A stretch of DNA of 64,000 nucleotides from Marinobacter nauticus (GTDB lineage: Bacteria; Pseudomonadota; Gammaproteobacteria; Pseudomonadales; Oleiphilaceae). Position 1 is the first letter of the stretch. Every line of letters begins with the position of its first letter. The stretch is from assembly GCF_003634635.1 (NCBI RefSeq), contig NZ_RBJB01000004.1:62001-126000 (forward strand). The letters run 5' to 3'. Below the pieces are notes generated by a model, which did not search any database, was not told the DNA's origin, and worked only from the letters and a program-made list of their open reading frames with translations. The translations under genes were made by a program, and so were the position numbers. Positions 46,275 through 54,821 of the stretch are shown one piece after another.

Positions 46275-47417
46275 TCACCGCCTGCGGAACGGGTAGAACA
46301 GCTGCCGCAGATAGGAACCCGGCAGTTTCTGGGTTGTGCCATACTCCGCTGGCCAGTGCGCTTTCGGGAAATGATAGGTGCCGAACAGCCGGTCAAAGAG
46401 CACCGTGTGTGCTGAATAATTGGTATCGATGGCAGGCTTCTCTGAGCTGTGGTGCCAGTGGTGGAACTGCGGCGTTACCAACAGGTACTTGAGCGGCCCC
46501 CAGGGCACATTGAGATTGCTGTGAATGATGATGGCCTGCAACGCGGCAAACGTGACGTAGATATCCAGCGCTTCCTTGCTGGCCCCGAGCAGATACAGGG
46601 CCAGCATAACCAACCCACGCTCAATAAATATCTGAACCACATGCGCACGGGAACCGGCCAGCCAGTCCATGGTTTCCACCGAATGGTGGACGGCATGGAA
46701 CAGCCACAGCCGCCGGACTTCATGGAATACCCGATGCTCCCAATACAGCACGAAGTCGGCCACCAGAATCAGCAAAACCACCTGCAGCCATAGCGGCGTG
46801 CTCTGGATAGCCGCCTGAAGACTGTCGCTGGCCACCCATTCAAAGCGCGTTACCAGGAAGTTGCCAAACAGCAGAACCGCTGAGATCAGCAGGTGATTCA
46901 GGCAGAAGTAAAAGAAATCCAGCCCCCACTGATCCCGCAAGATGACCTGCTCCCGATACTTCGGAAAGAGCTTCTCCAGGCTGGTAAAGACAATGGTGGA
47001 ACCCAGAAAGGCCAGAATCAGCCAGTCCACGCCGAGCGACAATGGTTTCGGCTCCACCGGCCCGACCGGGACGTTGTAGCCACCCAGGGCAAACGCGATC
47101 AGCGTCATGGCAATACCTGCAGCGCCAAGCCGTTTGCGCCGATCAAGAATGAAGGTGGTAATGCCGAAAAACAGGGAGAACCACATACCGTACTTCAGGA
47201 CATCCTGAAGCGCCTCGGCATCATACGCGGCACGAAGATCAGTGGTGGTCAGATAGGAAGGGAACAGGTAGGCGAGCACCGCCGCCAGGCTCAAGCCACC
47301 GAGAAATATCGAAAAATACCCGGGGATTCGTCCATTCCGAAAGCGAAGTTCTTTTTCCGGGCGGGGCACTACCACCCGCTCGCGGTACTGGTAATCGGTA
47401 TCCTGTTCCGTATTCAT
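46275..47417 (-). CDS. Sterol desaturase / fatty acid hydroxylase family protein
   Basis: 380 residues with about six to eight membrane helices. Histidine clusters for a di-iron centre are at 228-232 (HRVFH), 241-245 (HAVHH) and 319-323 (HHWHH), the pattern of this superfamily. It should hydroxylate or desaturate a lipid. Together with the flavin monooxygenase next to it and almA, it may belong to hydrocarbon or lipid metabolism. AGGGA lies four bases before the ATG. Confidence 0.85.
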   Translation of the reverse strand: MNTEQDTDYQYRERVVVPRPEKELRFRNGRIPGYFSIFLGGLSLAAVLAYLFPSYLTTTDLRAAYDAEALQDVLKYGMWFSLFFGITTFILDRRKRLGAAGIAMTLIAFALGGYNVPVGPVEPKPLSLGVDWLILAFLGSTIVFTSLEKLFPKYREQVILRDQWGLDFFYFCLNHLLISAVLLFGNFLVTRFEWVASDSLQAAIQSTPLWLQVVLLILVADFVLYWEHRVFHEVRRLWLFHAVHHSVETMDWLAGSRAHVVQIFIERGLVMLALYLLGASKEALDIYVTFAALQAIIIHSNLNVPWGPLKYLLVTPQFHHWHHSSEKPAIDTNYSAHTVLFDRLFGTYHFPKAHWPAEYGTTQKLPGSYLRQLFYPFRRR

Positions 47418-47577
47418 GCGTTCCCTGCTGAAATTTCAGGCTTAGCAACAAGCGCCGAATAACCAAGGGCGCCAGTTCATGATCCGTGTTCCAGTGGATC
47501 GGGGTGCTTATGGTATTTCAGGAACGCGAAAACTACCAACCACTCGTTGGGGTGGTGTGGCTTACATCAACCTCATA

Positions 47578-47604
47578 GCGCCCGAAGCATCCTGACTCGG
47601 GCGC
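47578..47604. other. Intergenic hairpin downstream of the flavin monooxygenase gene
   Basis: Perfect 8-bp inverted repeat GCGCCCGA / TCGGGCGC with an 11-base loop, 17 bases after the stop of the minus-strand monooxygenase gene. No T run follows, so it may be a transcript-end hairpin. The rest of the 203-base gap shows nothing clear. Confidence 0.45.
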
Positions 47605-47620
47605 ATCATTATCTACCGTT

Positions 47621-49204
47621 TTAACCAGCCAATGCCGGCTCCCCACCCTGCTCCATCACCTCCGCCGATTCACACACATACTGCTCGGCATCAAACCGCC
47701 GGGTCTGCTGTCGGAACTGCCAGGTGAAGCCCGGCCACAAGGTGGTGTTCTTGCCGTTCTCGTTCACATACCAGCTCTTGCAACCGGTCTGCCACACGGA
47801 GTCGCCCAGTTTGGCGTGTATAGAGGCGTTGTACTGGCTGTAGGCATACTCTTTCACTTCCACGCTCTTCCAGCCTCTGTGGTCCATCTTCTTGATGGCA
47901 TCCAGCACGTACTGCACCTGGGACTCGATCATGTACACCATGGAGCTGTGGCCCAGCCCGGTGTTGGGGCCCATCAGCATGAAGAAGTTGGGGAAACCGG
48001 CCACGGTGGTGCCTTTGTAGGCTTCCGCACCCTCACGCCAGGCGTCGAGCAGATCCTGGCCCCCACGGCCGAAGATCATGCCCCGGGGGATGGGTTCCTG
48101 GGCTTTGAAGCCGGTGCCATAGACAATGCAATCCACCGGGCGCTCGGTGCCATTGCTGTCAATGATGGTGTTACCTTTCACTTCGCGAACGCCGTCCGTC
48201 AGTACGTCCACGTGTTCCTGGTCCAGGGCCGGGTAGTAGTTGTTGGAGATCAGCACCCGCTTGCAGCCGAAGTGGAAATCCGGCGTCACTTTCTTGCGCA
48301 GTTCCTTGTCCTTGATCTGGTTGCGGATGTGTCGACGGGCCTGCAACTCACCGACTTTCAGAATGCGCGGGTTACCCACGAAGCCAAGCACCCGGGCTTC
48401 CAGCATCCAGTAAATGCTCTGGCGGAACGCATTCAGGGTTTGCGGGAACCGGCGGAACATGGCCCGCTCCAGTGGCCGTATTTCCCGGTCAGGCTTGGGC
48501 ATGATCCAGGGCGGCGTACGCTGGTAAAGGTCCAGATGGGCGGCGTCTTTGGCAATTTCCGGCACGAACTGGATGGCCGAAGCACCGGTGCCGATAACCG
48601 CCACCCGCTTGCCACGAAAATCGTAGTCATGGTCCCAGTTCTGGGAATGGAAACTGGCCCCTGTGAACGTGTCTATGCCCTTGATCTCCGGATACGCGGG
48701 GGTGCTCAGGCCGCCCATGCCGGACACCAGAATCCCACTTCGCAGCTTGCGGATTGGCGGCAGGGCCTTGTCGCTGCGATCCAGTTCATCCCCGGGCTTC
48801 AAACCTTTCTTTTCCATGTAGTCCCAGAGTTTTGCACTGTTGCAGGTTTCCACAACCCAGCCCGAGGTGGCCTCATCCCAACGGGCACCCGCCACGTGGG
48901 TATTGAAACGAATGTGATCCATCAGGCCGTATTTCTCGGCGCAATGCCGCAGGTACGCCTGAATCTCCGGCTGGGGAGCAAACATGCGGGTCCAGTTCGG
49001 ATTCTGCTCAAAAGAGAAGGAATACAGCGCAGATTGAACATCGCAGGCGCAACCCGGGTAGTGGTTATCGTGCCAGGTGCCCCCGACATTGTCGCTCTGC
49101 TCCAGAATCACGAAGTCGTCAAAGCCGGCCTCTTTCAACTTGATGGCCATGCCCAGGCCGGAAAATCCGGTGCCGATAATGGCGATCTTGGCGGTTTGTT
49201 TCAT
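47621..49204 (-). CDS. FAD-dependent Baeyer-Villiger-type monooxygenase
   Basis: 527 residues. The first Rossmann motif is GTGFSGLG (residues 11-18), the Baeyer-Villiger fingerprint is FTGASFHSQNWD (180-191) and the second, NADPH-binding motif is VIGTGASA (203-210). About 37 residues (121-157) between the first domain and the fingerprint look like an insertion. The substrate could be a ketone or long-chain alkane derivative. AGGAG lies seven bases before the ATG. It is divergent from a TetR gene, with tandem operators between. Confidence 0.87.
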   Translation of the reverse strand: MKQTAKIAIIGTGFSGLGMAIKLKEAGFDDFVILEQSDNVGGTWHDNHYPGCACDVQSALYSFSFEQNPNWTRMFAPQPEIQAYLRHCAEKYGLMDHIRFNTHVAGARWDEATSGWVVETCNSAKLWDYMEKKGLKPGDELDRSDKALPPIRKLRSGILVSGMGGLSTPAYPEIKGIDTFTGASFHSQNWDHDYDFRGKRVAVIGTGASAIQFVPEIAKDAAHLDLYQRTPPWIMPKPDREIRPLERAMFRRFPQTLNAFRQSIYWMLEARVLGFVGNPRILKVGELQARRHIRNQIKDKELRKKVTPDFHFGCKRVLISNNYYPALDQEHVDVLTDGVREVKGNTIIDSNGTERPVDCIVYGTGFKAQEPIPRGMIFGRGGQDLLDAWREGAEAYKGTTVAGFPNFFMLMGPNTGLGHSSMVYMIESQVQYVLDAIKKMDHRGWKSVEVKEYAYSQYNASIHAKLGDSVWQTGCKSWYVNENGKNTTLWPGFTWQFRQQTRRFDAEQYVCESAEVMEQGGEPALAG

Positions 49205-49267
49205 TGCTGCACTCCTGTGTGGCCTGAAGGGCCTTGCCTGTTGTTGTCGGTGTGGTCATCATGACCA

Positions 49268-49308
49268 GTAGACACATGTATACCGGTCAAAGTAGACACC
49301 TGTATACC
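49268..49308. promoter_or_regulatory. Tandem operators between monooxygenase and TetR genes
   Basis: Two 17-bp direct repeats, GTAGACACATGTATACC (49268-49284) and GTAGACACCTGTATACC (49292-49308), differ at one position and start 24 bases apart. Each is an imperfect palindrome (GTA-AC core mirrored). Placement between divergent genes, one a TetR regulator, makes them likely binding sites for that regulator. Confidence 0.72.
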
Positions 49309-49373
49309 CACTCGCACAGGAATGGCCCTGAGTGACAGGTTGTTGGCCCAACGCCCAAAGGAAACACGACTCG

Positions 49374-50012
49374 ATGCAACGACTTGCCGGCGGAAAACTG
49401 AAACTGGTCCAGGCCGCTCTAAGGCTGATTACCCAAAGCCGTAGCCTGACCTCTCTGGGCCTGCGGGAACTGGCCCGGGAGGCGGGGTTAAACCCGAACA
49501 CCTTTTACCGACACTTCCGCAATCTGGACGAATTCGGTTTGCAGGTGCTGGGGTATATCGCCGAGGACATGAAAGCCGGCGTGCGGCAGTTGCGGCAGAT
49601 GGCGGATTCCTCGGAACAGGCCTCCCACGACACCGTCACCTTTGTGTACCACTACTTTCTGGCCAACCCGGCGGCAACCACGGTGGCGGTCAGGGAACTG
49701 CACGGCCCGTCGCCCGTGTTACGCCGGGCTCTCGAAGCACAGCTGGACGCCAGCGCCCGGGAAATGGCCGAGGATATTCTGGAACGCGGGCTGGTGCCCG
49801 GTGTCGATGAGGTGGTGGTACAGGAGATTTCCAACATGACCATCCGCTACATCCTGTTCCGGGCCATGGACTATATCGAGAAGCCCGAGCAGCGGGAGCG
49901 GATTCAGGTGGAAACGGAGCGATTCATCAACCGGCAGTTCCGGGGGGCATTAATCGAGGAACTGGATTCCGGGCAGATTCTGGCGCTGAAACAGGCGCCG
50001 GCCGCTGACTGA
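49374..50012 (+). CDS. TetR-family regulator, FabR-like DNA-binding part
   Basis: 212 residues. The helix-turn-helix is at about 27-60 (LRELAREAGLNPNTFYRHF), resembling FabR and DesT, which sense acyl-CoA or acyl-ACP. The C-terminal ligand domain is helical without a recognised signature. The ATG at 49374 fits the family; upstream codons in frame have no resemblance. It probably represses the divergent monooxygenase and itself. Confidence 0.85.
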   Translation: MQRLAGGKLKLVQAALRLITQSRSLTSLGLRELAREAGLNPNTFYRHFRNLDEFGLQVLGYIAEDMKAGVRQLRQMADSSEQASHDTVTFVYHYFLANPAATTVAVRELHGPSPVLRRALEAQLDASAREMAEDILERGLVPGVDEVVVQEISNMTIRYILFRAMDYIEKPEQRERIQVETERFINRQFRGALIEELDSGQILALKQAPAAD

Positions 50013-50023
50013 GGTCATACCGG

Positions 50024-50040
50024 CGCCCGGGCGCTTTTAT
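50024..50040 (+). terminator. Possible terminator after the TetR gene
   Basis: GCGCCCGGGCGC followed by TTTTA just after the TetR stop. The stem is short (4-5 bp). A longer alternative pairs GGCGCCGG in the gene end with CCGGCGCC at 50020-50027. The next gene is convergent. Confidence 0.4.
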
Positions 50041-50348
50041 TCGGTGGTGTTGTATACGTAAGAGGATACGGTGCCGTCGTTATTGAAACGGACCACCAGA
50101 TCCGTGGTTTCATCGTCACCAAAGGCGGACCAGCGATACTTGCCGTAAGTCCAGGTGCGCTTGCCGTCTTCAATACCGGTGCGCCAGGGCTCACCGAACA
50201 TCTCCTGTATCTCGGCGCGGGTCGTCTCACCGATCGTTATCTGGTCGACATTATGAGTCGCAAAATCCCGGCCTACGCTGGCGCAACCCACCAGGGTGAC
50301 CAATACCGCAGCCAGCCCAGCCAGTTTAAGATGACGCATCAAAGCCAT
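50037..50348 (-). CDS. Small outer-membrane lipoprotein, SmpA/OmlA-like
   Basis: 103 residues with a lipoprotein signal peptide (lipobox LVGC, cysteine about residue 22). A compact domain follows with the pattern of the BamE/SmpA/OmlA fold (ITIGETTRAEIQEMFGEPWR, then WTYGKY). It is likely anchored to the outer membrane; a structural role is inferred. The ATG at 50348 has AAGGAG six bases upstream, better than the in-frame TTG before it. Confidence 0.78.
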   Translation of the reverse strand: MALMRHLKLAGLAAVLVTLVGCASVGRDFATHNVDQITIGETTRAEIQEMFGEPWRTGIEDGKRTWTYGKYRWSAFGDDETTDLVVRFNNDGTVSSYVYNTTE

Positions 50349-50442
50349 ATCCAACTCCTTGTCTGGTGAATAGCAACAATCTGCCTACAGCATAGCGTTT
50401 CTGGCGATTGCTGCGATTACGAACCGGACAGATTTCAGACCC

Positions 50443-50472
50443 AAAAAAGCCGCGGGCCCGAGGGCGCGCGGC
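50443..50472 (-). terminator. Rho-independent terminator of the flavin oxidoreductase gene
   Basis: Read on the minus strand: GCCGCG, a 12-base GC-rich inner part, CGCGGC, then TTTTTT. It lies 26 bases beyond the stop of the minus-strand oxidoreductase gene. Nearer the stop, GATCGAA/TTCGATC forms a second small hairpin. Confidence 0.75.
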
Positions 50473-50498
50473 AGGCACGATCGAAGGGGTAAGTTCGA

Positions 50499-51611
50499 TC
50501 AGTAGAGTTTGGCCAGAGACTTCCTGGCGAAGGCTTCCACTTCGTTCAGGCGGCCTTCTTTCACTTTCACCAGCCACTCAGGGTCTTGGAGCAGGGCACG
50601 GCCAACGGCGATCAGATCGAATTCACCGCTGTTCATGCGCTCAACCAGCTCATCGATGCCAGACTGCTCGACCGACTCTTTCTTGCTGGCGAAGGTGCCG
50701 CTGATGAAGTCTTCGGTCAGGCCCACACTGCCAACCGACATGGTCGGTTTACCAGTGATCTTCTGGGTCCAGCCGGCCAGGTTCAGATTGGAACCTTCGA
50801 ACTCCGGTTCCCAGAAGCGGCGGGTGGAAGCGTGGAAGATGTCGACACCGGCCTCCGCCAGAGGCTTCAGGAAGCGCTCCAGTTCCTCGGGGCTATTCAC
50901 CAGTTTTGCTTCGTAGTCCTGCTGCTTCCACTGAGAGAAGCGCAGCATGATCGGGTAATCCGGGCCCACGCGGTGGCGCACTTCCTCGACGATTTCCACC
51001 ACAAAGCGCAGGCGGTTTTCCAGGCTGCCGCCGTACTCATCGTCGCGCTGGTTGGTGCCTTCCCACAGGAATTGATCCAGCAGATAGCCGTGGGCGCCGT
51101 GGATTTCCACACCGTCGAAGCCCAGAGCCTTGGCATCCTGGGCGGCATCACCGAAAGCTTTGATCACGTCCTGGATGTCTTCCCTGGTCATGGCCTTGCC
51201 GTTGGGCTTGCCAGGCGCAAACAGGCCTGAAGGGCTGTAACCGGGAACAGAGGGATCCGGCTCGATACCTTCCTTGCGTACCGCGCCCACGTGCCACAGT
51301 TGCGGGAAAATGGCGCCGCCGGCTTCGTGCACGGCATCCACCACTTTCTTCCAGCCCGCCAGGGCTTCGTCGCCATAGAAGGCCGGTACGTTCGGGTAAC
51401 CGTTGGCAGCCGCGTGGTTCACGACAGTGCCTTCGGTAATGATCAGGCCAACACCGGCCTCGGCGCGGCGGCGATAGTAGTCCACCACATCCTGACCGGG
51501 TACACCCTTAGGCGAGAAATTGCGGGTCATCGGCGCCATGGCTACGCGGTTGCGCAGCTTGAGGTTATGAAGTTCAAACGGCTCGAACAAAGGACCAAGA
51601 TTCATACTCAT
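50499..51611 (-). CDS. Old yellow enzyme family NADH:flavin oxidoreductase
   Basis: 370-residue FMN enzyme of the OYE/2,4-dienoyl-CoA reductase N-domain family. LKLRNRVAMAPMTRNFS near the start and HGAHGYLLDQFLWEGTNQR in the middle are characteristic. It should reduce activated alkenes, quinones or nitro compounds. The ATG at 51611 has GAGG ten bases upstream. It is divergent from an HxlR regulator with shared operators. Confidence 0.88.
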   Translation of the reverse strand: MSMNLGPLFEPFELHNLKLRNRVAMAPMTRNFSPKGVPGQDVVDYYRRRAEAGVGLIITEGTVVNHAAANGYPNVPAFYGDEALAGWKKVVDAVHEAGGAIFPQLWHVGAVRKEGIEPDPSVPGYSPSGLFAPGKPNGKAMTREDIQDVIKAFGDAAQDAKALGFDGVEIHGAHGYLLDQFLWEGTNQRDDEYGGSLENRLRFVVEIVEEVRHRVGPDYPIMLRFSQWKQQDYEAKLVNSPEELERFLKPLAEAGVDIFHASTRRFWEPEFEGSNLNLAGWTQKITGKPTMSVGSVGLTEDFISGTFASKKESVEQSGIDELVERMNSGEFDLIAVGRALLQDPEWLVKVKEGRLNEVEAFARKSLAKLY

Positions 51612-51634
51612 GTGATGTGCAACCTCATCAATTT

Positions 51635-51679
51635 GGTTTCGTAAAGCAACCCTATTAAATCCGGTTTCAAAATGCAACC
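51635..51679. promoter_or_regulatory. Two operators between oxidoreductase and HxlR genes
   Basis: Sites GGTTTCGTAAAGCAACC (51635-51651) and GGTTTCAAAATGCAACC (51663-51679), 28 bases apart. Each has GGTT and AACC ends with an inner C-G pair, so they are near-palindromes. Both continue into CCTATT. They probably bind the HxlR regulator encoded next to them. Confidence 0.68.
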
Positions 51680-51700
51680 CTATTCGGTACACTCCCCTAC

Positions 51701-52171
51701 ATGGCCAGAAAACGTTTTGATGACTCCAACTGCTCCGTCGCCCGCGCCCTGAATGAAGTGGGGGACTGGTGGTCGCTGCTGATTGTGCTGCACGCTATGT
51801 ACGGCACCCGCCGGTTTGTGGATTTTCAGCAGCAACTGGGGATTGCCAAGAACATTCTGTGCGACCGACTGGCCAAACTGGTCGACAACGAGGTCTTGCG
51901 CAAAGTGGATGTTGGCGAGCACGGCTCACGCTTTGAGTACCGGCTCACTGAGAAAGGCCGCGACCTGTTCCCGGTGGTGGTGGCTCTGCGCCAGTGGGGC
52001 GACAAGTGGAACCCGTCTCCGGACGGCCAGCCCCTGGACCTACGGGACCGCGATAGCGGCCAGCCAATACAGCCAGTCACCGTGCAGAATACCCAGGGTC
52101 AGCCCCTGTCCATTCGGGACGTATTTGTGCCCAGCGATGAAGACAATCCCCTCGACGAAGCCCAGGGCTGA
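51701..52171 (+). CDS. HxlR-family regulator with conserved N-terminal cysteine
   Basis: 156 residues with a winged-helix HxlR domain (about 5-105) and a polar tail. A cysteine at residue 11 (SNCSVARAL) is in the place used by redox- or electrophile-sensing HxlR proteins such as YodB and QorR. Divergence from an old yellow enzyme gene suggests that quinones or other electrophiles relieve repression of that gene. Confidence 0.87.
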   Translation: MARKRFDDSNCSVARALNEVGDWWSLLIVLHAMYGTRRFVDFQQQLGIAKNILCDRLAKLVDNEVLRKVDVGEHGSRFEYRLTEKGRDLFPVVVALRQWGDKWNPSPDGQPLDLRDRDSGQPIQPVTVQNTQGQPLSIRDVFVPSDEDNPLDEAQG

Positions 52172-52202
52172 CCATCCGCAATAGCCGCATTCCCACCTTT
52201 TC

Positions 52203-52216
52203 TTGAGTTGAATCAA
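52203..52216 (+). promoter_or_regulatory. FNR/ANR box 1 upstream of ompW
   Basis: TTGAGTTGAATCAA matches the FNR/ANR consensus TTGAT-N4-ATCAA at 9 of 10 defined positions. It is 50 bases upstream of a second such box. Confidence 0.7.
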
Positions 52217-52252
52217 GACTTATTGGCCAGTCGCGCTGCCTTCCGCCATTTC

Positions 52253-52266
52253 TTGCGCTAAATCAA
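52253..52266 (+). promoter_or_regulatory. FNR/ANR box 2 upstream of ompW
   Basis: TTGCGCTAAATCAA matches the consensus at 8 of 10 positions. If this box is centred near -41.5, the transcript would start near 52301, with TACATT at 52288-52293 as a possible -10 element. Confidence 0.62.
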
Positions 52267-52328
52267 GATTGCCTGTCCGGATGTCATTACATTTAAGCCA
52301 TCGATCTTTCATGGATAAGGAGATGGCT

Positions 52329-53042
52329 ATGTCTCGTGGTTTTAAACTCAGTGTTCTGGCTGCGGCCGTAATGGCAGTGGCTCCTGCAGCTCAGGCTTTT
52401 GAAGCGGGTGATTTTGTTCTGCGTGCGGGTGCGGTTCACGTCGCGCCGGATGACTCCAGTGATTCCATCACCGTAGGCGGCGCACCGCTGCTGGGAGCTG
52501 GCGTGGATTCCAAAGTCAGCGTTGACACCAACACCCAGTTGGGCTTGCGTGCGACTTACATGATGACCAACAACCTGGGTATTGGCTTGCTGGGCGCCAC
52601 TCCGTTCAAGCACGACATCAACGGCGGCGGCGATCTTCCGGGCGACCTGAACCTGGGCGAAACAAAGCACCTGCCACCGACCCTGACGCTGCAGTACTTC
52701 CCAATGGCAAGCTCCTCAGCCTTCCAGCCATTCGTCGGCGTGGGTGTGAACTACACCGTGTTCTTCGAAGAGAAAACCAGCAGCAATCTGGATAACGCGT
52801 TGGGTGTGGCATCTAGCGAGCTGGAACTGGACGACAGCGTTGGCGTCGCCGTTGAAGTAGGCATGGATTACATGCTGAGCGAGAACTTCGGTCTGAACGC
52901 CGCGATCTGGTGGGCCGACATCAACACCGACGCCAGAGTCGATGTGTTTGATGCCAACGGAACCAAACTGGCAGAAACCGATGAATTCGAAGTCGAAATC
53001 GACCCCATGGTCTACATGGTAGGTTTCACCTACAAGTTCTGA
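52329..53042 (+). CDS. ompW: Outer membrane protein OmpW
   Basis: 237-residue eight-stranded beta-barrel porin of the OmpW/AlkL family, thought to pass small hydrophobic compounds. A signal peptide is cleaved near residue 22 (AQA/F). The mature part opens with GDFVLRAGAVHVAPDDSS, and the C-terminal residue is phenylalanine (TYKF), as required for barrel assembly. The ATG at 52329 has AAGGAG six bases upstream. Two FNR-like boxes suggest induction under low oxygen. Confidence 0.92.
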   Translation: MSRGFKLSVLAAAVMAVAPAAQAFEAGDFVLRAGAVHVAPDDSSDSITVGGAPLLGAGVDSKVSVDTNTQLGLRATYMMTNNLGIGLLGATPFKHDINGGGDLPGDLNLGETKHLPPTLTLQYFPMASSSAFQPFVGVGVNYTVFFEEKTSSNLDNALGVASSELELDDSVGVAVEVGMDYMLSENFGLNAAIWWADINTDARVDVFDANGTKLAETDEFEVEIDPMVYMVGFTYKF

Positions 53043-53099
53043 TCCGCACTCCCGGTAGCTCCCACGGTCTGTCGGCTACCGGATGGTGCGTTCTCCTGC

Positions 53100-53124
53100 G
53101 CGGGGCTTCGGCCCCGCCTTTTTT
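53100..53124 (+). terminator. Rho-independent terminator of ompW
   Basis: 7-bp stem GCGGGGC / GCCCCGC with the stable loop TTCG, followed by C and six T. A further hairpin (CCGGTAGC / GCTACCGG, 53052-53082) lies between it and the ompW stop. No T run exists on the opposite strand, so it serves ompW only. Confidence 0.9.
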
Positions 53125-53143
53125 ATGTCAGGAGAAACGGTTT

Positions 53144-54475
53144 TCAGGCGCTCTGGCGTTGAGCCGGGCGACCACTTCTACCCTGCCCCTGGCCACGGCC
53201 CTGTCCTTCGCCCTGACCACCACGGCCACGACCGCCGCTACGACCAGTCGGCTTCGGGCCAAAGCTCTTACCATTGCCACCCTGAGGGCGACGATTCCGC
53301 GCCTTGCTCGGGTCTGCTTTGGCCTTGGGCTTCAGCGGCAGGTTGTTTTTCGGCTCGAAGCCTTCCACTTCCTTGCGCGGAAGCTGCTTCTTGATCAGCT
53401 TCTCGATACCCGCCAGCAGCTTGCCTTCGTCAGCACTGACCAGTGACAGGGCATGGCCACTTTCACCGGCACGGCCGGTACGACCAATGCGGTGCACGTA
53501 ATCTTCCGGCACGTTCGGCAGTTCAAAGTTCACCACTTGCGGCAGCTGTTTGATATCCAGGCCACGGGCAGCAATGTCGGTGGCGACCAGTACGCGCACT
53601 TCACCGGCTTTGAAATCCGCCAGGGCACGGGTACGGGCACCCTGGGACTTATTGCCGTGAATGGCGGCAGCCGTGATACCGTCTTTCTCCAGCTTCTGGG
53701 TCAGGCGGTTGGCGCCGTGCTTGGTACGGGTGAAAACCAGTACCTGATCCCAGTCGTTGTCACGCACCAGCTTGCTCAGCAAGGCTGTCTTCTGGCTCTG
53801 GTCAACCGGGTAGACGGACTGCTTCACTTTCTCGGCGGTGGTGTTACGGGCCGCCACTTCCACCTGCACCGGGTTATCCAGCAGGCCCTGGGCCAGGGTG
53901 CGGATTTCGTTGGAGAAGGTGGCGGAGAACAGCAGGTTCTGGCGCTTGGCCGGCAGCAACGCCAGGATCTTGCGAATGTCGCGGATAAAGCCCATGTCGA
54001 GCATGCGGTCGGCTTCGTCCAACACCAGAATTTCCACTTCGTTGAAGCGCACCGCGTTCTGCTGGTACAGGTCCATCAAACGGCCCGGTGTGGCCACCAG
54101 TACGTCCAGACCCTTGCGCAGCTTCATCATCTGCGGGTTGATCTTTACACCACCAAAAACCACAGCGGCCTTGGTGGGTACGTATTTGCTGTAAAGGTTC
54201 ACGCTATCGTGTACCTGGGCGGCCAGCTCACGGGTGGGAGTGAGAATCAGGGCGCGGGGGCCTTTGCCAGTGCGGGGGTTTTCCGCCAGGCGCTGCAACA
54301 AAGGCAGGGTAAAACCAGCGGTTTTACCCGTGCCGGTCTGGGCCGCGGCCATTACGTCTTTGCCAGACAGCACCGCGGGAATCGCCTGCTGCTGGATGGG
54401 AGACGGGGTTTCATAACCCTGATCGGCGGTGGCACGGACCAGCTGCTCGGACAAACCGAGAGAAGAAAAACTCAT
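53144..54475 (-). CDS. rhlE: DEAD-box RNA helicase (RhlE)
   Basis: 443 residues with all helicase motifs: [11 protein letters not shown] (Q), AQTGTGKT (I), PTRELAAQ (Ia), DEAD (II), SAT (III) and [10 protein letters not shown] (VI). The C-terminal 65 residues are a basic RGG-type tail (repeats of Gly-Arg and Gly-Gln) that would bind RNA. It fits RhlE, which acts in ribosome assembly and RNA decay. The start at 54475 matches the family opening MSFSSLGL. Confidence 0.92.
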   Translation of the reverse strand: MSFSSLGLSEQLVRATADQGYETPSPIQQQAIPAVLSGKDVMAAAQTGTGKTAGFTLPLLQRLAENPRTGKGPRALILTPTRELAAQVHDSVNLYSKYVPTKAAVVFGGVKINPQMMKLRKGLDVLVATPGRLMDLYQQNAVRFNEVEILVLDEADRMLDMGFIRDIRKILALLPAKRQNLLFSATFSNEIRTLAQGLLDNPVQVEVAARNTTAEKVKQSVYPVDQSQKTALLSKLVRDNDWDQVLVFTRTKHGANRLTQKLEKDGITAAAIHGNKSQGARTRALADFKAGEVRVLVATDIAARGLDIKQLPQVVNFELPNVPEDYVHRIGRTGRAGESGHALSLVSADEGKLLAGIEKLIKKQLPRKEVEGFEPKNNLPLKPKAKADPSKARNRRPQGGNGKSFGPKPTGRSGGRGRGGQGEGQGRGQGQGRSGRPAQRQSA

Positions 54476-54821
54476 ATACGATGTACTCTTGATTGATTCT
54501 GCCTCCACGAACACCGTCGTCGGCGAATGCGGGCAGATGCCATGAAAGTCATGGAATAAAAGACGACTACGGTCACGCGCCGGGTTCGGGGTGACGTCCT
54601 CTGACAGGTCGTATGAAATGGTTCGCAAGGCGGCTTTAAGCCGGAAACTGCGGAATCCCTAGAGGCAGGATGCAGGCACGGTAACAGAGCACCCGGCAAA
54701 TAGCTATAGGTGGTTTTATTGGCCGGCTTTCATTTTCAGGGTGATAAATGGAACTCTGACAGGGCCCGGCGGTCATTAGCCGCCGTATGCTACTAAAAAC
54801 TCACCGATTTCCGGAGATTCC
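54476..54821. other. 346-base gap between divergent rhlE and the TlpA-like gene
   Basis: It should hold both promoters. Visible structure is limited to hairpins: CCATGA/TCATGG (54540-54554) and CGGCGG/CCGCCG (54767-54785). The rhlE frame stays open for 51 codons upstream, but without family resemblance. A long rhlE leader, as in cold-responsive helicase genes, is possible. Confidence 0.5.

Noticed and set aside
47816..49264. 482-codon frame on the plus strand opposite the flavin monooxygenase
   Set aside because: It is a shadow of the real gene, with low-complexity composition and no recognisable motif.
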